Assembly (NCBI RefSeq): GCF_036924595.1
Contig: NZ_JAZHRV010000001.1
Coordinates: forward strand, 868,001-932,000
Length of the DNA: 64,000 nucleotides
Reading direction: 5' to 3'
From: Bradyrhizobium algeriense
Lineage (GTDB): Bacteria; Pseudomonadota; Alphaproteobacteria; Rhizobiales; Xanthobacteraceae
In this document: one piece after another, positions 1 to 8,585 of the stretch
Layout of the letters: each line of letters opens with the position of its first letter
How positions within the stretch are numbered: position 1 is the stretch's first letter
The notes under the pieces: generated by a model
What the model saw: only the letters and a program-made list of their open reading frames with translations
What the model was told of the DNA's origin: nothing
The model's database searches: none
Position numbers and translations under genes: made by a program

Positions 1-137
1 TCGCCAACCGCAAGGCGCTGTTCAGCCGCTTCGCTTACTCGCAGCAATTCTCTCAGAGCGATCCGTGGGCGGCGCGCGCCAAACGCGGTGTCGATCGCAA
101 CGAATTCACCCCGCTTGCGGAGCTGGAACTCGCATGA
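1..137 (+). CDS. nirB: Nitrite reductase large subunit NirB, C-terminal end (partial)
   Basis: Only the last 44 codons are present; the reading frame begins at base 3 and ends with TGA at 135-137. The peptide (…FSRFAYSQQFSQ…DPWAARAK…) resembles the tail of assimilatory NAD(P)H nitrite reductase large subunits, which reduce nitrite to ammonium with siroheme, an FeS cluster and FAD in the cytoplasm. The stop overlaps the ATG of nirD (ATGA), the usual nirB-nirD coupling. Identity therefore rests more on the neighbours nirD and nasA than on the short tail itself. Confidence 0.75.
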   Translation, partial: ANRKALFSRFAYSQQFSQSDPWAARAKRGVDRNEFTPLAELELA

Positions 138-469
138 GCAACTGGATTGAAATCGGGACACTGAGCGATATTCCCGTTCTCGGCTCACGCGTCGTGCGAA
201 CAGCGTCCGGAGACATTGCGGTGTTCCGGACCGCCGATGACGAGGTGTTCGCGCTCGACGATCGCTGTCCGCACAAGGGCGGACCGTTGTCGCAAGGCAT
301 CGTCCACAACAAGCGCGTCACCTGTCCGCTGCACAATTTCGTCATTGAGCTCAAGAGCGGTACGGCGGTTGCTCCCGACGAGGGATGTACGCGCGCGCAT
401 CCGACCAAGGTGGAGAACAACACTGTCTGGCTTTGCATCCAGACGGCGGCGGCCGTGCCCGCCGAGTGA
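134..469 (+). CDS. nirD: Nitrite reductase small subunit NirD (Rieske-type)
   Basis: 111 residues forming one Rieske-like domain with the cluster ligands visible: C45-x-H47 (RCPHKGGPLSQ) and C64-x2-H67 (TCPLHN). It is the small partner of NirB in cytoplasmic NAD(P)H-dependent reduction of nitrite to ammonium. The ATG at 134 overlaps the nirB stop codon and was chosen over an upstream ATG at 65, which would run inside nirB. Many NirD proteins have lost the cysteines; this one keeps all four ligands, so it may hold a [2Fe-2S] cluster. nasA follows after 6 bases, so the three genes form one operon. Confidence 0.9.
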   Translation: MSNWIEIGTLSDIPVLGSRVVRTASGDIAVFRTADDEVFALDDRCPHKGGPLSQGIVHNKRVTCPLHNFVIELKSGTAVAPDEGCTRAHPTKVENNTVWLCIQTAAAVPAE

Positions 470-475
470 GGGTGA

Positions 476-3142
476 TTGCCCGTGCCAGTGAAGACAAGCT
501 GTCCGTATTGCGGCGTCGGCTGCGGCGTCATCGCTGACAGGGATGCCTCGGGCGCCGTTACCGTTCGGGGCGATCCGCTTCATCCCGCCAATTTCGGACG
601 GCTATGCGCGAAAGGCTCGGCACTGGCCGAGACCATCGGTCTCGAGGGGCGGCTGCTCGCTCCCGTGGTCAACGGCCAGGAAACGAGCTGGGATACGGCG
701 CTCGATCATGTCGCGGAGGGCTTTGCCAGAATCGTCCGCGAGCACGGGCCGGATTCGGTCGCTTTCTATGTCTCCGGCCAGATTCTGACCGAGGACTATT
801 ACGTCATCAACAAGCTCGCCAAGGGTTTTATCGGCACCGCCAACATCGACACCAATTCCCGGCTGTGCATGGCGTCGAGCGTGGCGGGGCACAAGCGCGC
901 GTTCGGCAGCGACACCGTTCCGGGCTGCTATGAGGATCTCGAAACCGCCGACCTTCTGGTGCTCGTCGGCTCCAATGCCGCCTGGTGCCATCCGATCCTT
1001 TACCAACGCATGGTGGCCGCAAAGGCCAATAATCCTGCCTGCCGCATCGTCGTCATCGATCCGCGGCGAACTGCAACCTGCGACGGCGCCGATCTGCACC
1101 TGCCGCTTCGCTCGGGCAGCGATTCGGTGCTGTTCAACGGGTTGCTCGCGCATCTCGCGTCCAGCAACGCCATCGACCGCGCGTTTGTGGATGAATCCAC
1201 CACCGGCGCCGAAGCCGCGTTGCAACAGGTCGCCGGCCAGACGGTCGCGCAGACTGCCGACATCTGCGGCTTGGCCGAGGGCGCGGTGGCGTTGTTCTTC
1301 GACTGGTTCGCGAAAACCGAGCGGGTCGTCACGCTTTATTCGCAGGGCGTCAACCAGTCGAGCAGCGGCGTCGACAAGGTCAATGCGATCATCAACTGTC
1401 ATTTGTTGACGGGGCGTATCGGGCGACCCGGTATGGGCCCGTTCTCGTTGACCGGACAACCCAACGCCATGGGCGGCCGGGAAGTCGGCGGGTTGGCCAA
1501 TCAATTGGCCGCCCACATGGAGATCGAAAACCCGCGACACCGCGACATCGTGCAGCGCTTCTGGCAGTCGCCAATTATCGCGGACAAGCAGGGCCTCAAG
1601 GCCGTCGACATGTTCGACGCGATCGCCGATCAGCGCATCAAGGCGGTCTGGATCATGTCCACCAATCCGGTGGTCAGCCTGCCGGATGCCGATCGCGTGC
1701 GCCGCGCGCTCGATGCGTGCGAGCTCGTCGTCGTCTCCGACTGCATGCGCCATACCGACACCACGCGTCATGCGCACGTACTGCTGCCGGCGCTGACGTG
1801 GGGCGAGAAGGACGGTACCGTCACCAACTCCGAACGCCGCATCTCCCGGCAACGGCGATTCCTGCCCGCGCCCGGCGCTGCAAGGGCCGATTGGCAGACC
1901 GTCTGCGACGTCGCGCAGCGCATGGGTTTTTCGGGGTTCGACTATCCGAACGCTGCCGCGATCTTCCGCGAGCACGCGAGACTCTCCAGTTTCGAGAATG
2001 AGGGGACCCGCGATTTCGATCTGTCCGCCCTGAATACGCTCGACGATCGCGCCTACGACGCGCTTACCCCGATCCAGTGGCCGGTGACGCGCGAATATCC
2101 GACCGGCACGCCGCGGATGTTCGAAACCGGACAATTCTTCACGCCCGACCGCAAGGCGCGTTTCGTGCCGGTGACGCCGCGTGCCGCTGTGAACGCGACC
2201 AGCCGGGACTATCCGCTGGTGCTCAACACCGGGCGGGTCCGCGATCAATGGCACACCATGACGCGGACGGGAAAATCCCCACGGCTGCTGGCTCACGTTT
2301 TCGAGCCTTATGCCGAATTCCATCCCGACGATGCGCGCATGGCCGGCGTCGAGAATGGCGGGCTCGCGCGATTGACCAGCCCGTGGGGCGAGATGGTGGC
2401 GCGCGTTGTCGTCACCGCCGAGCAGCGCCGCGGCTGTGTGTTCGTGCCGATGCACTGGAACGGCGAATATGCCGGCGATGGCCGGGTCAACGCGCTGGTC
2501 AATCCGGCGACCGATCCGATCTCCGGGCAGCCGGAGTCCAAGCACACGCCGGTGAAGGCGGCAGCCTACTTGCCGAAATGGCATGCCTTCATCCTCAGCC
2601 GCCAGGAGATCGCGCGTCCCGAAGCGGGCTACTGGGTCGGCGGGCTCTCAGGGACTTGCTGGCGGATGGAACTCACCGGCGACGAGCGGCCGGCAAGCTG
2701 GCGCGACTGGGCGCGGGCGCAGCTCCGCGTCGGACAGGACGACATCGAATGGATCGCCTATCGCGATCCGAAGGTCGGCCGCTTCCGCTACGCGGCCGTT
2801 CGCGACGGCCGGCTGGAAGGTTGCGTGTTCATCGCACCCGATCACAAGCTGGTCTCGCGATCGTGGCTATCAGGGCTATTCGCAGAGCAGGCATTGTCAG
2901 CGAATGCGAGGATGTCGCTGCTGACGGGGCAGCCGCTCGATGCGGGCCAGGACGTTGGGCCGATCGTCTGCTCGTGCTTCGGCGTCGGACAGCACCAGAT
3001 ATCAGCCGAAATCAAAAAAGGGGCAGCCAGCGTCGACGAGGTCGGCCGGCGCCTGAAGGCCGGTACCAATTGTGGTGCCTGCAAGCCGGAGATCGGCAAG
3101 CTGCTGCGCGGCGCGGCCGTGCGAGATTCGCAGGCCGCATGA
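476..3142 (+). CDS. nasA: Assimilatory nitrate reductase catalytic subunit (NasA/NarB type)
   Basis: 888-residue molybdopterin oxidoreductase that reduces nitrate to nitrite in the cytoplasm, feeding NirBD. The N-terminus has the [4Fe-4S] ligands C9-x2-C12-x3-C16 and C44 (LCAKG). The middle is the Mo-bis-MGD domain, followed by a molydopterin-dinucleotide-binding domain. The C-terminus adds a BFD-like [2Fe-2S] module with C832/C834 (CSC) and C866/C869 (NCGAC), typical of NasA-type enzymes. The called start is TTG at 476; GTG at 482 or 488 would serve equally and changes only a few residues. It lies 6 bases after nirD in the same operon. Confidence 0.93.
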   Translation: MPVPVKTSCPYCGVGCGVIADRDASGAVTVRGDPLHPANFGRLCAKGSALAETIGLEGRLLAPVVNGQETSWDTALDHVAEGFARIVREHGPDSVAFYVSGQILTEDYYVINKLAKGFIGTANIDTNSRLCMASSVAGHKRAFGSDTVPGCYEDLETADLLVLVGSNAAWCHPILYQRMVAAKANNPACRIVVIDPRRTATCDGADLHLPLRSGSDSVLFNGLLAHLASSNAIDRAFVDESTTGAEAALQQVAGQTVAQTADICGLAEGAVALFFDWFAKTERVVTLYSQGVNQSSSGVDKVNAIINCHLLTGRIGRPGMGPFSLTGQPNAMGGREVGGLANQLAAHMEIENPRHRDIVQRFWQSPIIADKQGLKAVDMFDAIADQRIKAVWIMSTNPVVSLPDADRVRRALDACELVVVSDCMRHTDTTRHAHVLLPALTWGEKDGTVTNSERRISRQRRFLPAPGAARADWQTVCDVAQRMGFSGFDYPNAAAIFREHARLSSFENEGTRDFDLSALNTLDDRAYDALTPIQWPVTREYPTGTPRMFETGQFFTPDRKARFVPVTPRAAVNATSRDYPLVLNTGRVRDQWHTMTRTGKSPRLLAHVFEPYAEFHPDDARMAGVENGGLARLTSPWGEMVARVVVTAEQRRGCVFVPMHWNGEYAGDGRVNALVNPATDPISGQPESKHTPVKAAAYLPKWHAFILSRQEIARPEAGYWVGGLSGTCWRMELTGDERPASWRDWARAQLRVGQDDIEWIAYRDPKVGRFRYAAVRDGRLEGCVFIAPDHKLVSRSWLSGLFAEQALSANARMSLLTGQPLDAGQDVGPIVCSCFGVGQHQISAEIKKGAASVDEVGRRLKAGTNCGACKPEIGKLLRGAAVRDSQAA

Positions 3143-3161
3143 GCTTGCGGCAATCTGGCCG

Positions 3162-4100
3162 CTAATTCTTGATCGCATAGAGCGGCGTTCGCAGCGTTAG
3201 CTGGTACGACGGCTTCGGTGTCCAGGCGATCTGCGCGGTGATGCCGAACAGCCGGTTGTCGTCGTCATCCATGCGGTCGAGGTCGAGCCGAAGGATCGGC
3301 TGCGTGAATGCGGGAAACGGCGTCAGGTTCAGAAGCTGCGCGCCGCCGAAGTGCTGCACGCCGAAGCGGCCGGTGAACTTCCAGTTGTTGTCCCACTGAT
3401 AGTAGCCGCCGACATAGCCCATGACGTCAGGGCTGACGCGGGCGAGCGGGGTATCGACGAGGACCTTGGCGTACTGCATTCCCGCGAGCAGCCCTCGCGT
3501 CTCATCCGCATTCTGCGCGTAGCCGGCCTCCAGGATCGTGTTGTAGGTCGTGGAGGCCAGCGGAGAGTCCGAAGTCGATCGCGACACGTTGGATTGAACG
3601 GTGATGGTCGGAAACATTCCGCCGTTCTGCTGATAGATGTCGGCCTGGAATCCGAGCGTAAAGCTGAAGATCGAGAAAGCGGTCCAGGGATCAGTGCCGG
3701 CCTGCGACGTAGCGCCACTGACGCCGCCATAGACCGAGAGCCGATCGTTGACATCGACCGTCAACGGCAGGTCGATCGAGACACTTTGGCTGGAGGGTGA
3801 GGTAAGGGTTCGGAGCGCGGAAAGGTTCGCCAGCGTCGCCAGCAAAGGCGGGGCGCTAAATCCGATCGAGAGCGAGCCGGCGGGCAGCGTCGAGTAGATC
3901 GTTCTCATATCGAGATAGAAGTTCGGCAGGGCCGGTTTTGCCTTGGCCGCATCCTCCTCACCGTCGCCATCGTCTTTTCCAAGCGCAAGGCCTGTAACGC
4001 AAAACGACACCAGCATGCCGAGCGCTACGCCTCTGACGGATCGCGCTAGCGCGAGTTTCAGACGGCGCGGTGCGGTGGATCTGGTAAAGCTCGTGCTCAA
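3162..4100 (-). CDS. Putative secreted outer-membrane beta-barrel protein
   Basis: About 312 residues. A hydrophobic N-terminal segment (…ALGMLVSFCVTGLALG) reads as a signal peptide, followed by an acidic stretch (KDDGDGEED) and then alternating aromatic/glycine-rich strands up to a C-terminal 'YQLTLRTPLYAIKN'. That pattern suggests a porin-like or other outer-membrane barrel; no specific family was recognised. No ATG suits the start. TTG at 4100 has AAGGG about 9 bases upstream, and a longer form from TTG 4124 is also open. The gene converges on nasA (19-base gap), so it is not part of the nitrate operon. Function unknown. Confidence 0.6.
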   Translation of the reverse strand: MSTSFTRSTAPRRLKLALARSVRGVALGMLVSFCVTGLALGKDDGDGEEDAAKAKPALPNFYLDMRTIYSTLPAGSLSIGFSAPPLLATLANLSALRTLTSPSSQSVSIDLPLTVDVNDRLSVYGGVSGATSQAGTDPWTAFSIFSFTLGFQADIYQQNGGMFPTITVQSNVSRSTSDSPLASTTYNTILEAGYAQNADETRGLLAGMQYAKVLVDTPLARVSPDVMGYVGGYYQWDNNWKFTGRFGVQHFGGAQLLNLTPFPAFTQPILRLDLDRMDDDDNRLFGITAQIAWTPKPSYQLTLRTPLYAIKN

Positions 4101-4209
4101 CCGGCGTTGCCCTTCACTGGACAAGCTAGATCATCTGTCCGTGGCGAATACAAGCGGCGGCTGCCATGCGGACTTCGGTCTCATGGCGGGTGTGGCGCGT
4201 TTGCGCCGC

Positions 4210-5394
4210 CTATCGCGAAGCCGGAACTCCGTTCGATCGGCTGAGGGTCGCAAAAAGCAGCGCGGCGACGATGCCGGACAGCAGCGAAGCCGCGAGGACG
4301 CCGAGCCGGACCTGTTTCAGCACCGCCTCGTCGTCGAAGGCCAGCGTGCCGATGAAGAGGCTCATGGTGAAGCCAATGCCGGTCAGGATGGCGATGGCAT
4401 AAAGCTTTGCCGTTGTGGCCCCTTCCGGCATCGCAGCCAGGCCCAGCCTGATCGCGAGCAGCGATGAGCCGAAGACCCCGATCTGTTTGCCGACGAAAAG
4501 CCCTGCGATAATGCCAAGCGTTATCGGCTCCGCCAGCTTTGACAAGGTCAATCCGTGAAGCGATACGCCGGCATTCGCGAAGGCGAAAATCGGCACGATG
4601 GCGAAAATCACCCATGGCCTGAGAGCGTGTTCGGTATCTTCGAGCAGGCTGTGCCCGTCGTGTCGGGTCAGCGGCATCGCGAGACCGACGGCGACACCGG
4701 CGAGCGTCGCATGCACGCCGGATTTGAGCACGCAGACCCAGGTGAACAGCCCGGCGATGAGATAGAACGATGGTCTGCGCACATCGAGCAGATTGAGAAC
4801 CGCGAGCGCCCCCACGCCGATTCCGCCAAGCGCCAGCGCCATGATGGAGAGGTCCGCGGTATAGAAGATCGCAATGACGATGATGGCCATCAGATCGTCG
4901 ATGATTGCGAGCGCCATTAGAAATATCTTCAGCGAAGCCGGGACCTTGCGTCCCAGCATGGCGCAAACACCCAGCGCAAAGGCGATGTCGGTCGCCGCCG
5001 GGATGGCCCAGCCGCGCAATGCGTGGGCGTCGGCCCAGTTCACCGCGGCAAAGATCGCCGCTGGCGTGACAAAGCCGCCGAACGCGGCGATCACGGGCAA
5101 TGCCGCCTGCTTTGCGCTCGACAGCGGGCCCTCTAGCGCCTCGCGCTTGATCTCGAGGCCGACCAGCAGAAAGAACACCGCCATCAAGCCGTCATTGATC
5201 CAGTGATCGACGGTCTTGCTCAGTCCGATCGATCCGATTCGGACCTCGCCGGTCGTCCGTAGCAGCGCCTCGTATTGCGGCCCCAGCGGTGAGTTTGCGA
5301 CGATGAGAGCCGCGATGGCGGCAAGCCCGAGAACGACGCCTCCATAGAGGCCACTGTTGTCAGATCCGTCAGATGCCGGCGCCTCGGCCGTCAT
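4210..5394 (-). CDS. nhaA: Na+/H+ antiporter NhaA
   Basis: 394 residues with about 12 hydrophobic segments. The protein exchanges cytoplasmic Na+ (or Li+) for external protons in the inner membrane. The signature ALAIIDDL contains the paired aspartates that bind the ion in E. coli NhaA, and the family blocks NDGLMAVFFLLVGLEIKRE and GIGFTMSLFIG are present. Length matches the family. The ATG at 5394 lies 10 bases after the stop of the upstream tetR gene, with AAGG about 8 bases ahead, so the two are probably cotranscribed. Confidence 0.93.
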   Translation of the reverse strand: MTAEAPASDGSDNSGLYGGVVLGLAAIAALIVANSPLGPQYEALLRTTGEVRIGSIGLSKTVDHWINDGLMAVFFLLVGLEIKREALEGPLSSAKQAALPVIAAFGGFVTPAAIFAAVNWADAHALRGWAIPAATDIAFALGVCAMLGRKVPASLKIFLMALAIIDDLMAIIVIAIFYTADLSIMALALGGIGVGALAVLNLLDVRRPSFYLIAGLFTWVCVLKSGVHATLAGVAVGLAMPLTRHDGHSLLEDTEHALRPWVIFAIVPIFAFANAGVSLHGLTLSKLAEPITLGIIAGLFVGKQIGVFGSSLLAIRLGLAAMPEGATTAKLYAIAILTGIGFTMSLFIGTLAFDDEAVLKQVRLGVLAASLLSGIVAALLFATLSRSNGVPASR

Positions 5395-5404
5395 GAACCG
5401 GCCT

Positions 5405-6043
5405 TCATGAATCAGCCTTGCCGGCCGTATTGATGGCGACCGACAGCGCGAGTTTCGTTTCCATCACGATGTCCTCGACCAGTTCTTCCCGGCTGACATG
5501 GGCAACCTGGCCGGTAAGCAGTCCCTGTTCGGCGAGCATCACCACGCCGTGTAGCGAGGCCCAGACCTTCAGGGCGCTACGCTCGCGCAACAGCCCGACG
5601 GCCGGCGCCTCGAGCGCCTCCACCAGGAGTTCGAAGGTTTCCATTGCCGCGCTGTGCAACTCGCTGCCTTTTGGCGCGCACGCCATGGTTCGCGACGCGA
5701 ACATCAGGCGATAGATGCCGTTGCGGCGCAGGCCGAAATCAAGCGTGAGCTGCGCGAAGCGCGACAGCTTCGACTGTTTTGACGGCTTTTCGATCGCCGC
5801 ACGCATCATCGCGCTGAATTGGCGGAACGCTTCGGCCGTGACAGCGGTCAGCAACGTCTCGCGATCGGCAAAATGCTTGTATGGCGCCGGCTGCGAGACG
5901 CCGAGTTTCTTGGCAAGCGCGCTGATGCTGATCGCTTCCGGGCCGCCGAGCTCGACTTCGTGCAACGCGGCCTGAACCAGGGCATCACGAAGATCCCCAT
6001 GGTGATAGGCGTTCAGCGCTTTGCGTGCGGGTCGAGGTGGCAT
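5405..6043 (-). CDS. TetR/AcrR family transcriptional regulator
   Basis: 212 residues. The N-terminal helix-turn-helix is clear (ISISALAKKLGVSQPAPYKH, then FADRETLL), followed by an all-helical ligand domain of TetR_C/WHG type (…GIYRLMFAS…). The frame is open much further upstream, but that extension lies antisense in the ferredoxin and P450 genes. ATG 6043 starts directly before the typical 'AYHHGDLRDALVQAALHEVE' block. It is divergent from the ferredoxin-P450 genes (165-base shared region) and upstream of nhaA. It may control the P450 run, nhaA, or both; this is inference from position. Confidence 0.88.
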   Translation of the reverse strand: MPPRPARKALNAYHHGDLRDALVQAALHEVELGGPEAISISALAKKLGVSQPAPYKHFADRETLLTAVTAEAFRQFSAMMRAAIEKPSKQSKLSRFAQLTLDFGLRRNGIYRLMFASRTMACAPKGSELHSAAMETFELLVEALEAPAVGLLRERSALKVWASLHGVVMLAEQGLLTGQVAHVSREELVEDIVMETKLALSVAINTAGKADS

Positions 6044-6071
6044 TTCAATGTCATGATCTATAACTTTTGAC

Positions 6072-6101
6072 TTGACAGCACAACGGTAGCGCGAATGTAA
6101 T
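6072..6101 (+). promoter_or_regulatory. Candidate sigma-70-type promoter of the ferredoxin-P450 genes
   Basis: A perfect TTGACA (6072-6077) is followed after 18 bases by TGTAAT (6096-6101), about 107 bases before the ferredoxin ATG, in the divergent region with tetR. A direct repeat of TATAACTT (6059-6066 and 6106-6113, 47 bases apart) brackets the promoter and could be a regulator contact. The call rests on motif match only. Confidence 0.4.
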
Positions 6102-6207
6102 ACAATATAACTTCGCGGTGCGCCGGCGGGTCTGTGCCGCCGTGCCGAAGAATGCCGAAAGAAGAATACCGCGCGGCAAAGCGCGTCACAAAAAGGGAAA
6201 CGCTGCG

Positions 6208-6417
6208 ATGGCCGGAAAGCTGAAAATCCGCGTCGACCAGGACAAATGTCAGGGCCACGCGCGCTGCAAATCACTGGCACCCGAACTGTTCGACCTCGAC
6301 GAATTCGGCAATGCGCACGAAGTCGGCGACGGTTCCGTGCCCGCGGGTCTGGAAGACAAGGCCTGGCTTGCCCAGACCAACTGTCCTGAAATCGCGATCG
6401 AGGTGACCGAGGAATAG
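6208..6417 (+). CDS. Small ferredoxin with three cluster cysteines, P450-associated
   Basis: 69 residues. The cluster motif is C14-x2-H17-x2-C20 … C59-P. The second cysteine of a normal [4Fe-4S] motif is replaced by histidine, as in [3Fe-4S] ferredoxins that serve bacterial cytochromes P450. It likely passes single electrons to the P450 encoded 63 bases downstream; the matching ferredoxin reductase is not in this window. ATG 6208 was chosen over an ATG at 6118 because it starts at the conserved 'KIRVDQDKC' block and has GGGAAA upstream. It is the first gene of the run divergent from tetR. Confidence 0.88.
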   Translation: MAGKLKIRVDQDKCQGHARCKSLAPELFDLDEFGNAHEVGDGSVPAGLEDKAWLAQTNCPEIAIEVTEE

Positions 6418-6480
6418 TCCGGTCCGGAGATCGATATAGCCAAAATAGATCTGAACGAACCAAGCAGAGGATTTGCTCCG

Positions 6481-7701
6481 ATGTCCGATTCCGCCAGCAT
6501 CATGCCCGAACATCCCCCGGTCTCCGACTGGGTCAATGATTTCGACCACACCGATCCGACGTGGACGGAAAACCCGTTTCCGATCTGGGAGAAATTGCGC
6601 GAGGCTTCGCCGGTCGTTCACACCGAGCGCTTCCTCGGCTGCTACATGCCGACCACCTACCAGGCGGTAAAGGAAATCGCCTACGACACCGACCATTTTT
6701 CGTCCCGGCGCGTCATCGTGCGCGACATGCGGCCGGAGATCACGGCGCGGGCGCCGCCGATCACCTCCGATCCGCCCGAGCACAAGCCCGCCAAGCAATT
6801 GCTGTTGCCGCCGTTCACGCCGGACGCGATGAAGAAGCTCGAACCGCGGGTGCGCGCCATCTGCAACGAGCTGATCGACGAGTTCATCGCCGATGGCAAA
6901 TGCGACGCCGCCGCGCGCTACACCAAGCATGTTCCGGTCCGCGCCATCGCGCATATGCTCGGAATCCCTGAGAAGGACGGCGATCTCTTCATCAAGTGGA
7001 TTCACGGCATCCTCGAACTCGGCATCAAGGACGAAAACGCGCTGATGGAGGCGGTAAGGGAGATGACCGGCTATTTCGCCGGCCATATCGAGTATCGCAA
7101 AAACAATCCGACCGATGATCTGATCTCGACGCTGATGAACGCGAGGGACAAGGACGGAAATCCTCTGGCGGATGAGCATGTGCTGGGTTCGCTGCGGCTG
7201 CTTCTGATCGCCGGCATCGACACCACCTGGAGCGCGATCGGCTCCTCGCTGTGGCATCTGGCGAAGACGCCGGCGGACCGCGAGCGTCTCGTCAAGGAAC
7301 CGGAATTGATGCCGCTAGCGGTCGAGGAACTGCTGCGCGCCTATTCGCCGGTGACGATGGCGCGCGAGGTGATAAAGGAGACGACGATCAGCGGCTGCCC
7401 GGTCAAGGCCGGCAACATGGTGCTGCTGTCGTTCCCGGCCGCCAACCGCGATCCCGCCATGTTCCCCGACGCCGACAAGGTGGTGATCGACCGCAAGGAA
7501 AACCGCCACGCCGCGTTCGGCCTCGGCATTCACCGCTGCGTCGGCTCCAACCTGGCGCGCATGGAAATGACGGTTGCGATCGAGGAATGGCTGAAGCGGA
7601 TCCCGGATTTCAGGCTCGATCCCGCCGGCAAGGTCACCTGGTCGGAAGGCACCGTGCGCGGCCCGCGCCAGTTGCCCATGCTGTTCGGCAAGGCGAGCTG
7701 A
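6481..7701 (+). CDS. Cytochrome P450 monooxygenase
   Basis: 406 residues, the usual size of a soluble bacterial P450. I-helix oxygen-activation motif AGIDTTWS, K-helix EELLR (ExxR), and heme loop FGLGIHRCVGSNLAR with the thiolate ligand at Cys353 are all intact. It would hydroxylate, demethylate or otherwise oxidise a small hydrophobic molecule with electrons from the ferredoxin just upstream. A TetR gene is divergent and a hairpin terminator follows directly, so ferredoxin and P450 form a two-gene unit. The substrate cannot be read from the sequence; subfamily resembles CYP forms common in bradyrhizobial catabolic loci. Confidence 0.93.
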   Translation: MSDSASIMPEHPPVSDWVNDFDHTDPTWTENPFPIWEKLREASPVVHTERFLGCYMPTTYQAVKEIAYDTDHFSSRRVIVRDMRPEITARAPPITSDPPEHKPAKQLLLPPFTPDAMKKLEPRVRAICNELIDEFIADGKCDAAARYTKHVPVRAIAHMLGIPEKDGDLFIKWIHGILELGIKDENALMEAVREMTGYFAGHIEYRKNNPTDDLISTLMNARDKDGNPLADEHVLGSLRLLLIAGIDTTWSAIGSSLWHLAKTPADRERLVKEPELMPLAVEELLRAYSPVTMAREVIKETTISGCPVKAGNMVLLSFPAANRDPAMFPDADKVVIDRKENRHAAFGLGIHRCVGSNLARMEMTVAIEEWLKRIPDFRLDPAGKVTWSEGTVRGPRQLPMLFGKAS

Positions 7702-7721
7702 GCGTTCCATGAATGAGGCGG

Positions 7722-7750
7722 GGAGGGCCGATTGTCTCGGCCCTCCTTTT
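7722..7750 (+). terminator. Rho-independent terminator after the P450 gene
   Basis: A perfect 10-bp stem, GGAGGGCCGA (7722-7731) with TCGGCCCTCC (7737-7746), loop TTGTC, is followed by TTTT (7747-7750). It begins 20 bases after the P450 stop and separates that gene from the VOC gene. On the other strand the T-run is missing, so it works in the plus direction only. Confidence 0.8.
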
Positions 7751-7761
7751 GCGTTCAGCGA

Positions 7762-7905
7762 CTACTTGATCTCGATCTTCGCGTCGCTGGCGACCTTCTT
7801 CCAGGCTTCGATGTCGCGCGCGTTGATGTCGCGCTGCTGGTCTCCGGCGATGAAGTCGGTGGAGATGCCGAGTGCCAGCAGCTTCTCGAACGGCGGGACC
7901 AAGAA
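7762..7905 (-). pseudogene. Remnant of a TctC/Bug-family periplasmic binding protein gene (3' end)
   Basis: Reading leftward, about 40 codons end in TAG at 7762-7764 and give …EKLLALGISTDFIAGDQQ… then DIEAWKKVASDAKIEIK. This looks like the C-terminus of tripartite tricarboxylate transporter substrate-binding (TctC/Bug) proteins. Homology fades upstream near 7890, just before the VOC gene, and the frame that continues through that gene is only a shadow. No signal peptide or other domain remains. I read it as the tail of a deleted gene; the assignment rests on recognising a short, weakly conserved region. Confidence 0.45.
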
Positions 7906-7956
7906 GAACAAGAGGCGGGAAGTCTGTCCCGCCGACAAGCGGACCGGGAGATCGTC

Positions 7957-8490
7957 ATGAGCCGCATCTTTGGAGCAGTCTGCCAGAACGGAAATGTCGT
8001 GCGGGATATCCGCGCCGCCATGAATCACTGGGTCAATGTGATGGGCGTCGGGCCCTGGTACTATATCGACAAGGTCAAGACCGATTACTTCCGCCACCGC
8101 GGCCAGGACTCCGCCATGGAGATGAGCGTGGCGCTCGCCAATTCCGGCGATCTCCAGATCGAGCTGATCCAGCAGCGCAACGACGCGCCCTCGATGTACA
8201 AGGAGTTCCTCGACTCCGGCCGCGAAGGCTTGCAGCACATGTCGTACTGGACCCGTGATTATCAGGCCCTCTACGACCGCGCGCTGTCGCTTAGCTATAA
8301 AGTGGGGCACGAAGGCCAGATCGGCGGTGAAAAGGGCCGCTTTGCTTATTTCGATACGCAGGCCCATCCCGGCACCGTGGTGGAGATTTCAGACATCAGC
8401 GGCAGCAAGGGGAGTTTCTTCGAGCACATTCGCAAGGTCGCCGCTGGTTGGGACGGCGCCGATCCCATCCGCGAAGTCGGCGGACGCTGA
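7957..8490 (+). CDS. VOC-superfamily (glyoxalase/bleomycin-resistance-like) protein
   Basis: 177 residues with the paired beta-alpha-beta-beta-beta modules of the vicinal oxygen chelate fold. Candidate metal ligands are Glu in LQIELIQQ, His in GLQHMSYW and Glu in PGTVVEIS. Proteins of this type include glyoxalases, epimerases and ring-cleaving dioxygenases; the sequence does not say which. ATG 7957 was chosen over one at 7732 because the family block begins 'FGAVCQNGNVVRDI' and GGGAG lies just upstream; the extra N-terminus would cross the TctC remnant. The decarboxylase-like gene follows after 95 bases. Confidence 0.8.
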   Translation: MSRIFGAVCQNGNVVRDIRAAMNHWVNVMGVGPWYYIDKVKTDYFRHRGQDSAMEMSVALANSGDLQIELIQQRNDAPSMYKEFLDSGREGLQHMSYWTRDYQALYDRALSLSYKVGHEGQIGGEKGRFAYFDTQAHPGTVVEISDISGSKGSFFEHIRKVAAGWDGADPIREVGGR

Positions 8491-8585
8491 GTGATGCGCG
8501 CCCCGGCAAGTGCGAGGTAAGTTCCGGCCTGAGCGCGGAAGCGTCCGCAATAGCAACAAGAACAGCAAACGCAAGGAGAGGCCGA

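Noticed and set aside
602..2584. 660-codon open frame on the minus strand
   Set aside because: It is fully antisense to nasA, whose FeS and cofactor motifs are clear; its product is Arg/His/Gly-rich with no domain, typical of high-GC shadow frames.
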